Of a DNA stretch of 34,072 nt, positions 24,380-33,424 are shown piece by piece (position 1 is the stretch's first letter; every line of letters starts with the position of its first letter). This DNA comes from RGIG5952 sp045627605 (lineage in GTDB: Bacteria; Verrucomicrobiota; Kiritimatiellia; RFP12; JAAYLN01). The stretch covers positions 1 to 34,072 of the forward strand of contig JAZQOA010000135.1 of the NCBI GenBank assembly GCA_045627605.1, read 5' to 3'. Under the pieces are notes generated by a model that was given only the letters and a program-made list of their open reading frames with translations, was not told the origin of the DNA and made no database searches. The translations under genes were made by a program, and so were the position numbers.

Positions 24380-26647
24380 ATGACATCCGCCGCTCCCCTC
24401 GCCTTCCTTGCGCTTCTTGTTCCTCTGGCGGTTTTTCTCGTCAGGCTTCTTCCCGCTTCCAAACCTGCGGCGACGATTTTCGCGCTTTGCGGCGCCCTTG
24501 TTCTTGGGGCGTTCCTCTTCCTGCACCCGCATGAAGACGCCTTTTCCGGGCTTGACAACGCCGCCTACGGCAACATGGCCGCCGCCTTTTCCCAGGGCCG
24601 GCCCCTTGTCTCACACGACCAGAAGGCGGGAACCCTTCCCAAAGTCGTGGCGCAATCTTTTCTCTACAGGTCCCCGTTTTCGAAATTGCGTCCGACACTT
24701 GACTGCGCCTTCCAGACATCCCGCGATTTTTCAACTTCGCGCCCCTTCTACCTTCCCGCCTACTCGCTGGCCAAGGCCGGCAGCCATCTGGGGAAAATCT
24801 TCATGCCCCTTCTTGGCACGCTCTGGCTGCTGACGCTCTTCCTGTCCTCTTGCCGCAAGGCGGGTTTCGCCGGGCTGGCGACCGCCACCGCACTCGCAAT
24901 GGCAACCGCCTACCCCGCCTGGTTTTTCCGCGGCGACTTCGCCGAGGGCGCAGCCGCCATTCTCGCCACGTCAGTCTTTCTTTCGGCTTCTGGTCGCCGT
25001 TTTGAAAACGGCTGGGAATTTTTCACCGCCGCCTTTGCACTGGGCTATTCCCTTTCGTTCCACCTGACGGCTCTTCTTGTCGCCGTCCCCGTGGCAATCG
25101 TCCTCCTTCCCGACGCCAGGCGACTCCGCGAACGCGCGGCCTTTGCTGTGGGGGCCATCTTGGGCTTCGCCCCCCTTTGGCTTGTCACCCGGTATGTCAC
25201 CGCCCCCTACGGAGACTGGACGCGGCTTCTCAACTTGAAGCGCATCGCCACCGCCGCGCCCGAGCATGCCGCGCTTTTCGCCGGAGCCGCCATCTTGCTT
25301 GTCGCCGCCATTGTCGCTTTTGCGTCAATAGGCTCGACTTGCCTTCGCGGTTTTGCCCTCCGCGCCGACCGGTTCCTCACGCCCTGGGGCTGGACCAGCG
25401 CCGCCCTCATGCCGGGTCTCGCGCTTTTCCTTGTTTCAAGACTTCTGCCTTCGTGCGGCATGAACCAAGGCGCAGCGTCCTCCGTCTGGCTAAGCCTGCG
25501 CACCCCCGCCCTTCTTCTTGGACTTCTTGGTTCCACCGCCCTCTTGCGACGTGACATGCGCCCGGCCAACCGGCTTCTCTGGATGTTGACGCTTTGGGTG
25601 GCATCGGTCTTCTTCCTCGTCAAAAGTTTCGAATACCCCGTTGGAATCTGGAGTTTCAGAAGGCTTCTCCCCCCCGTTCTGATGTTCATTGCGGCAGCCG
25701 CCATTCCTCTGGCGGAGATGCTGGCCACGGCGCGCAACACCCGCATCAAGGCGGCGCTTGCCGCCACATTGGCTGTCGCCGCGCTCGCCAACCCCATTCG
25801 CTTTCCCCTCGCCTACGCCGGGGTCAACGGAAAGGGCAGCGAAACAAGCATCGCCATGATCGAGCATTTTCTCGCCGATTACGGCGACCCCACCGTCATC
25901 TTCGACTATTTCCCGCACGCCCTTCCCTTTTCGGCAAATCCGCGCCACACCGTCTTTGGCCTCGGTGAACACGCACGCGGAAAATGGGGAGAAGTAGCAA
26001 ATTGGATTTCGAAAACAGCCCAAACCGGCACCGTCTATATCGCCTCATCCTACACGCCGCCGCTTCTTGAAGAAGGTTTTGTGTTGGAGCCCATATGCCA
26101 ATTCAAGTTTGAGATCGGGGAAATTGCGTCAAAGCATTTTTTCCCCGCGGCACGGCGTTCCCGCCACATTGGCAACTCCTTTTCGGCAGCCCTGCCGCTC
26201 GAAAAGATTCCTCACGAGAAGCTTTGCCAGCACATCGTCTTCGACGGTTCGCCCATCGGACTTCGCGGCGACTGGTGCTTCAACCGGAATGGCGGGGCGT
26301 GGAGCCGCGCAAGTTCAAGCCTCGTGGGCCCCCTTCCAAGCCCCGGCACGAACGTGACGTTTATTCTCGACGTCTCCTGGACGCCGCCTGTCGAGACAAT
26401 GTCCAACCAGGTTATCCGCCTGGACTTCCCCGGCAACAACTACCTCACACTGCTGACAATCGGCGCGGGCCGCCACAAAATCGAAACGACGCTGGTTTCG
26501 GAAAAACCGTTGCCCCGCGTAGGTCTCTACAGCATAACGGCACCCAGGCCCTACAATCCCGCCGAATACGGCATCAAGGGCTACCCGCAGGACCTGGGGG
26601 CCTTCTTCCACGCAATTGAAATCAAGCCGACGCCCGCAGGCGACTAA
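24380..26647 (+). CDS. Polytopic membrane protein, GT-C glycosyltransferase-like
   Basis: The 755-residue protein has about ten or more hydrophobic segments over residues 1-470, followed by a soluble C-terminal region of about 280 residues. After the first two membrane helices, the loop reads HPHEDAFSGLDNAAYGNMAA; an acidic residue in the first outer loop is typical of GT-C glycosyltransferases (PMT/ArnT-like), which use polyprenyl-phosphate sugars. The C-terminal part may be a beta-rich periplasmic domain. No specific family signature is recognised, so this is a fold-level suggestion. Start ATG 24380 has only a weak ribosome-binding site. Its TAA overlaps the stop of the convergent parvulin gene. 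Confidence 0.6.
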   Translation: MTSAAPLAFLALLVPLAVFLVRLLPASKPAATIFALCGALVLGAFLFLHPHEDAFSGLDNAAYGNMAAAFSQGRPLVSHDQKAGTLPKVVAQSFLYRSPFSKLRPTLDCAFQTSRDFSTSRPFYLPAYSLAKAGSHLGKIFMPLLGTLWLLTLFLSSCRKAGFAGLATATALAMATAYPAWFFRGDFAEGAAAILATSVFLSASGRRFENGWEFFTAAFALGYSLSFHLTALLVAVPVAIVLLPDARRLRERAAFAVGAILGFAPLWLVTRYVTAPYGDWTRLLNLKRIATAAPEHAALFAGAAILLVAAIVAFASIGSTCLRGFALRADRFLTPWGWTSAALMPGLALFLVSRLLPSCGMNQGAASSVWLSLRTPALLLGLLGSTALLRRDMRPANRLLWMLTLWVASVFFLVKSFEYPVGIWSFRRLLPPVLMFIAAAAIPLAEMLATARNTRIKAALAATLAVAALANPIRFPLAYAGVNGKGSETSIAMIEHFLADYGDPTVIFDYFPHALPFSANPRHTVFGLGEHARGKWGEVANWISKTAQTGTVYIASSYTPPLLEEGFVLEPICQFKFEIGEIASKHFFPAARRSRHIGNSFSAALPLEKIPHEKLCQHIVFDGSPIGLRGDWCFNRNGGAWSRASSSLVGPLPSPGTNVTFILDVSWTPPVETMSNQVIRLDFPGNNYLTLLTIGAGRHKIETTLVSEKPLPRVGLYSITAPRPYNPAEYGIKGYPQDLGAFFHAIEIKPTPAGD

Positions 26648-27534
26648 CTGATTTCAACCTTGGCGGCCTGCCGGAGCGCCGTCACGTGCTGCGCGAGGAT
26701 TTCGCCGCGCTTGGTGTGGAAAAGGAAGTCGCGGACGCTCTCCTTGGCCTCCTCGAAGTCGGCCCCCGTGGCGTCCTCGTGGTCGGTCTTGTAAATGAGG
26801 TGGAAGCCGAACTGCGTCTCGACGATGTCCGAGACCTCGCCATCCTTCATGCCGAAAGCCGCATTCTCAAAGGCGGGCACCATCATGCCGCGGCCGAACC
26901 AGCCAAGACTGCCGCCGTTCTTTCCGCTTGGGCAGTCACTGTGGGCCGTGGCCTCGTCGCCGAAGTCGGCGCCGGCGAGCACGCGCGCGCGAATGGCCTC
27001 CAACTTTTCCCGGGCCTCCTTCTTGGCGGCATCGGTGGAATCCTTGGGGGTGATGAGGATGTGCTGCGCCAAGACGCGCTCTGGCTTCGTATATTCGTCC
27101 TTGTGCGCCTCGAAGTGCTCCCGCGCCTCCTCCTCGGTCGGCTCAGCGGCCTTCGAGACAATCTGCTCGACAAGGATGTCGACGCGGCGTCCGCGCCGGA
27201 TCTGCTCGCGGAAAACCGACTCGGTCAGCCCCTGTTTCTTGAGTTGCTCGCGGAGTTTCGCCATGCCGCCAATTTCGCGGGCCATCGCGAAAAGGCTCTT
27301 TTCAACATCGGCGTCAGGCACCTTGATGTCGAGCTTTTCAGCCTCCTGGAAGAGGAGTTTCGAGCCAATCGCCTGCTCGACGGCCTTCTGCTTGAGCGCA
27401 TCGATCTGCTTGCGCACTTCCGCCTCCGGCATGTGCTGCGCGTAGAACTGGACGAGTCGGGCGAGTTCATGCTCGACGGCGTTGGGCGGGATTGGCTCGC
27501 CGTTGACGAGGATGTTGGGTATCTTGTCTTCCAT
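26644..27534 (-). CDS. Parvulin-type peptidyl-prolyl cis-trans isomerase
   Basis: This 296-residue protein has a SurA/PrsA-like helical N-terminal part (about 1-150) and a PpiC rotamase domain (about 153-253) with the motifs AQHILI, SDCPSGKNGGSLGWFGRGMMVPAFENAAF and VETQFGFHLIY. It catalyses proline isomerisation during protein folding. ATG 27534 has AAGGAGAAG just upstream; an earlier in-frame ATG at 27561 lies before that site and is less likely. No signal peptide is seen at the chosen start, so it appears cytoplasmic, unlike most SurA/PrsA relatives. A strong hairpin lies between it and the upstream toroid gene. Confidence 0.9.
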   Translation of the reverse strand: MEDKIPNILVNGEPIPPNAVEHELARLVQFYAQHMPEAEVRKQIDALKQKAVEQAIGSKLLFQEAEKLDIKVPDADVEKSLFAMAREIGGMAKLREQLKKQGLTESVFREQIRRGRRVDILVEQIVSKAAEPTEEEAREHFEAHKDEYTKPERVLAQHILITPKDSTDAAKKEAREKLEAIRARVLAGADFGDEATAHSDCPSGKNGGSLGWFGRGMMVPAFENAAFGMKDGEVSDIVETQFGFHLIYKTDHEDATGADFEEAKESVRDFLFHTKRGEILAQHVTALRQAAKVEIS

Positions 27535-27550
27535 TTTCACTTCTCCTTGA

Positions 27551-27594
27551 TAAATGCGCAAAAAATTTCCGGGGCGGCAAGCCCCGGAAATTTT
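27551..27594 (-). terminator. Intrinsic terminator after the toroid gene
   Basis: Perfect 14-base arms (27562-27575 and 27581-27594) around a 5-base GGCAA loop. Read on the minus strand the stem ends in GGAAATTTTTT, a six-T run. It sits between the toroid stop (27615) and the parvulin ribosome-binding site, so it could also work as an attenuator for the latter. The A-rich complement makes weak bidirectional function possible. Confidence 0.8.
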
Positions 27595-27614
27595 CCATCG
27601 CGACGCGATTTCAA

Positions 27615-29318
27615 CTAAAGGTTGCTGTCGATCTCGATATCGTCGGAGTCGGTCGTCTGCTGAAGGACTTCGGCCGGGACGTCAACCTTCTTGAAAGTCG
27701 GCAGGTAGCGGTAGTAAACCATCATCTGGAGCGCGGCGAGGCAGGTATCCATGATCGGGCGGTCGCCGTGAACGTCGGTGTTGACCCAGTGGCCGATTTC
27801 CTGCTCGTTGCCATCCGCATCGACATACGGGGTCTTGAGCCCCTGGCACTTGGGCTGGCCGCAGGTGCAGGTCGCACCCGTGCTGCCCTTCGGGATGACG
27901 AACTGCGCCTCGACATAGGAGGGCCACATCTCGTCGTTCCACTTCTTCCAGTGGTCGCCGCCAGCCTGGAAGACCGCCTGAGTGCCGTAGTAGTAGTAGT
28001 ACTGCGGGCAGGCACCGCCGACAGTTCCGGGAGGAAGCTCTTTCGGCTTCTCGTTGACCGGGTTCTTCGGGGTCGAACCAATCCACGCCGGTTTCCAGGT
28101 GTAGATGATGTTCTCAAGCGTGTTCTTCACGTAGGAGTCGTTCGCCGCGTGGTGGAACTGCATGCAAAGCGTGCCGACACCCGAAAGGCCACCCTTCTGC
28201 GGGCCGGTGTAGCCGAAGCCGCCGTCTGGGAACCCGTTCTTCTTGAAGCCCTTGACGCAGAGCTTTGAAGCGCGTTCAAGAGCCTCGGGGTCGTGGTAGA
28301 AGTCGGCCATCATGCCGGCCTTGAGGGCCTGCGAGGCCCAGCCCATCACGGATGTGTCGTCGCGGTCGGACTGCTTCCAGTTGTAGTCCCAGCCGCCCGA
28401 CGGGTGCTGGCCGTTGATGATGATTTCAAGAGCCCTGTCGGCCGACTCGCGGACGTTCGGGTTCATCGTCATGCCATACGCCTCGCACATCGCGTAGGTC
28501 GCGATGGCATGGGCGTAGCCGCTGACATCCGGCGTGTAGAGCCCCTGGCTGTTCTGCTGCGAGAGGAGGAACTCCATGCCGCGCTGGACCGTGTCGCCAA
28601 ACTCCGCGGATTCACCGGGTTTCTCGCCGTGGGCGAGGTAGGTAAGGATGGCGAGACCTGTCATGGCCACCTTGTAGTTGGGCCACGAACCATCGGCCTG
28701 CTGCTGCATCTTGAGCCAGCGGAGGGCGCGCATGACGGCCGCCTCCGTCTTGCCATTGCCGCCGCCCGCCGCGAGCATCTGGCCGCGCATGCCGGGGTTG
28801 CGGGTCGAACCATAGACGTTGCGGAGGATGACCGGCGACTTGATCGGCGTCACCGCGTCGTAGGACTGCGGCTGGGCCGTCACGGGCACGTCGGCCGCGA
28901 CAGGCGTCGAAACGTCCATGTTCATGTTGGGCGTGGTGAAATCAAAGTCGGTCGGCGTGAAGTCCTCGAACGTCTCGGGCGGTTCGGGCTCCTCAATGTC
29001 CTCCAACGGCTCCTCGACTTCCTCGACGTCCTGCATTTCGACTTCGACGACGGTCTCGTTCTTGGCCTTGGACTTGCCGAAGATGACAAGCAGGAGGATG
29101 ACAAGGCACGGGATGATGACGGCCATCACCGGCGCCATGAGGCGCTGCATGTTGGTGCGGGCCTCCTTGTACTCCTTGCTGTCCGCCGGCATCGTCAGGC
29201 CAACGGCCATCGATTTCATGCGCTGGAAGAAGTTCTTCTCCTTGAACAGCGACATCAGCTCCTTGAAGCCCTCGTCGTTCTCAAGAAGCCCCATGTCCTC
29301 TTTGTTTTCTTCGGCCAT
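27615..29318 (-). CDS. Membrane-anchored prenyltransferase / squalene-cyclase-like alpha-alpha toroid protein
   Basis: The 567-residue protein has a short cytoplasmic N-terminus, one membrane helix (about 62-81), an acidic Glu/Pro-rich linker (about 85-130) and then an alpha/alpha-toroid repeat region from about residue 185. Repeats contain RWLKMQQQADGSWPNY, FLLSQQNSQGLYTPD, QHPSGGWDYNWKQSD and GGFGYTGPQKGGLSGVG, the QW-like pattern of the squalene-hopene cyclase and prenyltransferase repeat superfamily. The DxDD catalytic motif of squalene cyclases is not apparent. A CTCGQPKC cluster lies near the C-terminal third. Similar anchored proteins are frequent in Planctomycetes and Verrucomicrobia, with no known function. 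ATG 29318 has a strong AGGAGG site; an in-frame ATG at 29363 lacks one. The oxidoreductase gene lies 112 bases upstream on the same strand. Confidence 0.8.
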   Translation of the reverse strand: MAEENKEDMGLLENDEGFKELMSLFKEKNFFQRMKSMAVGLTMPADSKEYKEARTNMQRLMAPVMAVIIPCLVILLLVIFGKSKAKNETVVEVEMQDVEEVEEPLEDIEEPEPPETFEDFTPTDFDFTTPNMNMDVSTPVAADVPVTAQPQSYDAVTPIKSPVILRNVYGSTRNPGMRGQMLAAGGGNGKTEAAVMRALRWLKMQQQADGSWPNYKVAMTGLAILTYLAHGEKPGESAEFGDTVQRGMEFLLSQQNSQGLYTPDVSGYAHAIATYAMCEAYGMTMNPNVRESADRALEIIINGQHPSGGWDYNWKQSDRDDTSVMGWASQALKAGMMADFYHDPEALERASKLCVKGFKKNGFPDGGFGYTGPQKGGLSGVGTLCMQFHHAANDSYVKNTLENIIYTWKPAWIGSTPKNPVNEKPKELPPGTVGGACPQYYYYYGTQAVFQAGGDHWKKWNDEMWPSYVEAQFVIPKGSTGATCTCGQPKCQGLKTPYVDADGNEQEIGHWVNTDVHGDRPIMDTCLAALQMMVYYRYLPTFKKVDVPAEVLQQTTDSDDIEIDSNL

Positions 29319-29430
29319 ACTTTTTCCTCCTGAAAAATGGTTGAAAACGCCTTGAAATGGCAAATTTCACTTATTAAACGAATCTCGCCCGGGATTTATT
29401 AGGAAAATTTTCCAAAACGTGCCGGTCCCC

Positions 29431-30798
29431 TTAAATGAAGAAGCCCGGATAGGCGGCGGCGGCGGGCAGGCCTTCCTTCACGGCCCTGGCCGCGGCACGC
29501 CCCGCCGCCTCGCCCATCTGGTTGCAGTTGACCATGACGCGAAGCGCCCCGTAGGCATCGCGCGCGCAATCAAGCATGCGGCCCGCGCAAAGGACGTTTT
29601 CCGAGCCAACCGGGACAAGCGCCCGGTACGGGACCTGGTAGCACGGCGGGGTTTCGCCGCCTTCCGGCCGCCACCGTCCGCGGCGCACGCGGATCGAACC
29701 GTCCGCCACGTCCTGGAGCATCTCTTCCTCGCGTCCGTCAAGGTAGCGGAAGAGAATACCCTTCCCCTCGTGGATGTCGACGCGGTAGGTGCCTTGCGCA
29801 ATGACATCGTCGAAGCGCCGCCCATAAAGCACGTCGTCGCCCGTAACGGAATAGAGCCCCCGGATGTGGCGGGATTCCCGCAGCCCCATCTGCGGGGCAA
29901 TGGCGACAATGCGCAAACCCGGTCCATCGACGGGGAACTCGCGGTTCGCCGCATCGACAATCCGCTGTAACTGCGCGCGTGACTCCAGTGCGCCGCGCGT
30001 CAGGGCGTCGGCATCGGTGGGGTCGCACGACGACACGCGCGTCGCCGCCAGAAAGACAAGTCCGGGGCAGCCGATGACCGGGGCGCTCCACTGGAAGACG
30101 TGGCCGAGGTTGGCACCGCGCCTCGGGTGCATCATTTCGCCAAAGGAAAAATCGGGATGAACCTTGCAGACGTCCTCAAGACCGGAGAGAATCGCGCAAG
30201 TCGTATGCGCCTGCATGTCGCAGGGAGCCAGCTTCCAGGTTTCGAACCCCGCGCGATCCACGAGGTCGCCGTCGCCCGAGCAGTCGATGAAGAACTTCGC
30301 GGCGATGGCGCGGCGCCCGCTCTTGTCCTCGATGACCGCGTGCGTGACATGGCCGGGCCGGTCCAGGGCGGCCGCGGCAAAGCGGGCGGAAAGAAAGGGG
30401 CGGATTCCCGGCTGCGCGGCGACGAGGCGGTCGAGGCACGTCATCAGCGCCGCGGAATTGAAGGTCGTGTAAGAAGACTCGCAACGGGGATCGTCCGGGG
30501 CGCGCACCTCGGCCTCCCCGCGCCGGGCCAGCCTGTCGACGACCTCCTGGGTGAGCCCGCCGACGATGCGCGTCTTGCGATCCGTCGCGAAAAGCGAATG
30601 CCAAACCGGCACAAGGCCGGCGGTGGCCGTTCCCCCGAAATACTCGTTGTTCTCGACAAGCGCCACGCGCATGCCCGCCTCGGCGGCGCGAATCGCCGCG
30701 AAGACACCGGTGCAGCTTCCCCCGACCACGCAGACGTCGAATTGCCCGGAAACGACGCCATCCGCGCCGCAAACGCCAAGCTCTCTCATGCTTACCAT
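29431..30798 (-). CDS. FAD-dependent oxidoreductase (FAD_oxidored family)
   Basis: The 455-residue protein has an N-terminal dinucleotide-binding fold: FDVCVVGGSCTGVFAAIRAAEAGMRVALVE, a variant GxGxxG loop (GGSCTG), then NNEYFGGTATAGLVPVWHS, the conserved FAD_oxidored (PF12831) segment, and FFIDCSGDGDL farther on. The C-terminal portion has VPYRALVPVGSENVLCAGRML and NCNQMGEAAGRAAA, which close the FAD site. No signal peptide is seen. The family is expanded in Lentisphaerota and Planctomycetes, often near sugar-degradation genes; the substrate is unknown. The start is between ATG 30798, with AAAGGA 12 bases upstream, and ATG 30789; I chose the first. It is divergent from the 794-residue orphan gene, with closely packed promoters. 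Confidence 0.88.
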   Translation of the reverse strand: MVSMRELGVCGADGVVSGQFDVCVVGGSCTGVFAAIRAAEAGMRVALVENNEYFGGTATAGLVPVWHSLFATDRKTRIVGGLTQEVVDRLARRGEAEVRAPDDPRCESSYTTFNSAALMTCLDRLVAAQPGIRPFLSARFAAAALDRPGHVTHAVIEDKSGRRAIAAKFFIDCSGDGDLVDRAGFETWKLAPCDMQAHTTCAILSGLEDVCKVHPDFSFGEMMHPRRGANLGHVFQWSAPVIGCPGLVFLAATRVSSCDPTDADALTRGALESRAQLQRIVDAANREFPVDGPGLRIVAIAPQMGLRESRHIRGLYSVTGDDVLYGRRFDDVIAQGTYRVDIHEGKGILFRYLDGREEEMLQDVADGSIRVRRGRWRPEGGETPPCYQVPYRALVPVGSENVLCAGRMLDCARDAYGALRVMVNCNQMGEAAGRAAARAVKEGLPAAAAYPGFFI

Positions 30799-30834
30799 CT
30801 TTACAAACAGTCCTTTCGCCAACAGCCGACAATG

Positions 30835-30863
30835 AAGATAGCAGAACACCTTTTGCCCGTCAA
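30835..30863 (-). promoter_or_regulatory. Promoter of the FAD oxidoreductase gene
   Basis: TTGACG (30858-30863), a 17-base spacer and TATCTT (30835-30840) on the minus strand. The -35 box is only three bases from the -35 box of the divergent promoter. Confidence 0.6.
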
Positions 30864-30866
30864 GGC

Positions 30867-30895
30867 TTGAACTTCCATCACGGGAGGAGTATACT
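30867..30895 (+). promoter_or_regulatory. Promoter of the 794-residue orphan gene
   Basis: TTGAAC (30867-30872), a 17-base spacer and TATACT (30890-30895). The start codon at 30924 follows an AAGGA ribosome-binding site. Confidence 0.6.
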
Positions 30896-30923
30896 TGCTT
30901 GAAATTGAACAAGGATTTTTCCC

Positions 30924-33308
30924 ATGGGCTACGAAAACATCAATTTGGAAACGCGCCAGCAATTATTCGAAATCGCGCGCATGGCGTATGGTTCGGGGAG
31001 CAACGAAGGCGTCAAGGGTGGCGCAGGGCGCATGGGCGCCATGACCGGCCCCGATGGCAAGCCCAGGGTCTTCAAGTTCAACACGCACCTGCGCGAACGA
31101 CTGGGGGGGCCCTCCAAGTCGGAGGAGATGATCCGGAGCTCCAACGAGTTGCGGAGTCTTCTTTTTTCCATCGCGCAACGTGCAGGCTACGAAGGGGAAG
31201 CCCTGTCGAAAATCAGGAAGGAACTCGGGCTGAAGGACGGGACCGCCACGCCGAAATCCCTTCTCGACCGCACGGTTGTCGCCAAGGTGGTGACAATGAT
31301 CGGCGGCGAGAAGGTGTGGCAGGACGCATTCGCGCCGGAACGCGGCGCCGTGGCAAAATCCGCCTATGACATGAAGTTCGACGTGCAGTCCGCACGGACG
31401 TCGTATGACTGCAAGTACATGACCGTTTCGGGTGCCGAGGCACTCAGGTCGCTCGGCCTCACGCCACAGGCGCTGGCGTCCGCGATGGACGACCTTTCCG
31501 CCAAATTCAACCTTGACGGCGCAAAGAAGGCCCGCGTCTGGAACATCACCACGGCATTCCTCGCTTCACGCGCGGAGGAATCGGAAGCCGGCTGCGGCCT
31601 GCCACCCGCAGGCAAACTTCTGGAGGAGATTCGCAACGGGTCGTTCAGCGGAACGCAAATCGCCCTCCTGAACGTCGGGAAACTCACCACGACGACCATC
31701 AAAGACCCAACCTTCACCGTTAAATCAGATTCAGCTGCAACGCTCGCCCTGCGGCGAATGGACGCGGAGAAGTGCGAGTTCGCGGCTTTTGTCATCGGCA
31801 AATTCGCACCTGTCAACATGAATGACCTTGGAATAGTTCAATGGCTTGGCACCTCCCCGCTTTTACTGCACACGGCCTTCGCCCATCAGAATGAACTTCT
31901 GGCTCTTCACGGCAAGCAAGGCTCCGTTTCGTTTGAAGACCTCTGCAAAACGCTGGGCGTGGAGCCACACGGGAAAAACCGGTCGCTTCGCCAGAACAAC
32001 CTGATTCGCGACATGGAGCGGAAACTTTTCGACAAGTTTTCCGCCACGGGGATCTTCAAGGACGGCTTTGACTTCTCCGATTTCATATCCTCCAACTATG
32101 ACACTCTGATCGCCTCGTTTGGCATGTCGCCCGAGGATGCGGTGCGCCAGACGTTCGGGCCGAGTGAAAGCTTTGACATTCCTGACGATTTGACAATGTT
32201 CAACCTTGACGCCGAAGACATGGGCAAGTCCGTCGACTCTCTCGCCAGCCAATTGGCAGATGACATAAAACGCTCAAAAGGATCGATTACAATCAACGGC
32301 AAGCGCATTGAATACAGCCAGTCTGAAATCAACCCGGCGGAACCCCAGGCCTACATTCAGAAGAAGGCAGATGAAATCACCGACGCCCTATGCCAGATGC
32401 TCGGGTGCAGCCGAAACGACAACCCGCCCTCCAAGCTTCTGAAGATGATGTTGATTGCCTGCGCCCAGGGCGGCAACCAAATTCTCCAGGCCAGCGGCCA
32501 GATCATGGGGGTTGACCACGTGGCAACGGACAAGTCGTTCACCATGCAGCCCGACGGGAAGATCGTCTATGTCGTCAAGTCGGATCTCAACATTGTGAAC
32601 AAGGGTGTTGTCTCCGCCATGTGCGAAATCAAACCGAACGGCGACAACCGGCTGACGCGTTTCTCAAACCTGGCGCCCGATTCGGTTGCCAAAGACTTGG
32701 AGAAGGTCTTTGGGGAGCGGCTATCGAAGAGCGGCAAGCTGTCGCCGCAGGCCCAGTTCGACCTTTGCCGGGAGTTGGCCAAGGCCCTCGACGTCTGCCG
32801 CCAGGCCGCGGTGTTCAAGCGAAACTCCAATGACGAGACCGACTACCTCAAGTCCGTCATGACCGCGTGCGTGCGAAAGATGCCGGCTCTCCAGAAACTT
32901 GACTGGAACGCGCTCAATGCCCTTGCGCCGGAAAACGACACCTTGGCGCCAGCCTTCTTCAGGCATCTCGAAGAAGCAAGCAACGCCCTGCGCGAGGACA
33001 ATCTCCACGAGGGCTGGCAGAAACTCGCGACGCCAGCCGAGCGCAGCAATTACGTGCGGAGACTTCCCGAAGCAGACCGCAAATTTCTCTACAGCCTGGC
33101 GATGGGCCCCACGCTATCGGCCAAGATGCTCGCAAACGACCTTGTTTACCGCCTCAAGGATGTGGATGCCGATTCGTTCGAAAAGCAAGCTTCCTCCCAG
33201 GACAAGAATATTCTGAGAAGGGCCGTCCGGGATCCAGCCTCCTACGGTGTTGTTTTCGCCGCCGGCGAGCGGGATACGCTGGCCTCAAAATTGCACATTA
33301 AGATTTGA
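30924..33308 (+). CDS. Large soluble protein of unknown function
   Basis: I do not recognise this 794-residue protein. It has no signal peptide and no membrane segment, and is predominantly helical with many short polar stretches. The N-terminus reads MGYENINLETRQQLFEIARM, followed by a Gly-rich loop (GSGSNEGVKGGAGRMGAMTG) and KPRVFKFNTHLRERLG. A second recognisable block near residues 500-600 includes LIACAQGGNQILQASGQIMG and a beta-rich TMQPDGKIVYVVKSDL. The Ser/Asn-rich N-terminus and lack of a signal peptide would suit a non-Sec-secreted effector, but that is speculation without a secretion locus in view. It has its own promoter and an AAGGA ribosome-binding site, and base composition is like its neighbours, so it appears to be a genuine, expressed single gene. 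Confidence 0.75.
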   Translation: MGYENINLETRQQLFEIARMAYGSGSNEGVKGGAGRMGAMTGPDGKPRVFKFNTHLRERLGGPSKSEEMIRSSNELRSLLFSIAQRAGYEGEALSKIRKELGLKDGTATPKSLLDRTVVAKVVTMIGGEKVWQDAFAPERGAVAKSAYDMKFDVQSARTSYDCKYMTVSGAEALRSLGLTPQALASAMDDLSAKFNLDGAKKARVWNITTAFLASRAEESEAGCGLPPAGKLLEEIRNGSFSGTQIALLNVGKLTTTTIKDPTFTVKSDSAATLALRRMDAEKCEFAAFVIGKFAPVNMNDLGIVQWLGTSPLLLHTAFAHQNELLALHGKQGSVSFEDLCKTLGVEPHGKNRSLRQNNLIRDMERKLFDKFSATGIFKDGFDFSDFISSNYDTLIASFGMSPEDAVRQTFGPSESFDIPDDLTMFNLDAEDMGKSVDSLASQLADDIKRSKGSITINGKRIEYSQSEINPAEPQAYIQKKADEITDALCQMLGCSRNDNPPSKLLKMMLIACAQGGNQILQASGQIMGVDHVATDKSFTMQPDGKIVYVVKSDLNIVNKGVVSAMCEIKPNGDNRLTRFSNLAPDSVAKDLEKVFGERLSKSGKLSPQAQFDLCRELAKALDVCRQAAVFKRNSNDETDYLKSVMTACVRKMPALQKLDWNALNALAPENDTLAPAFFRHLEEASNALREDNLHEGWQKLATPAERSNYVRRLPEADRKFLYSLAMGPTLSAKMLANDLVYRLKDVDADSFEKQASSQDKNILRRAVRDPASYGVVFAAGERDTLASKLHIKI

Positions 33309-33329
33309 CACCCAAACCGTTTTTCCTCC

Positions 33330-33358
33330 TTGCAAAATGAACCGAAATTCGGTAAAAT
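33330..33358 (+). promoter_or_regulatory. Promoter of the efflux adaptor gene
   Basis: TTGCAA (33330-33335), a 17-base spacer and TAAAAT (33353-33358), 66 bases before the start codon at 33425. Confidence 0.6.
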
Positions 33359-33424
33359 GAATTATCGTTCATTTTTTGAAGAACGACTCAGCGATGGGTT
33401 TTCTTAGAGCAATGGAGGTGCATC

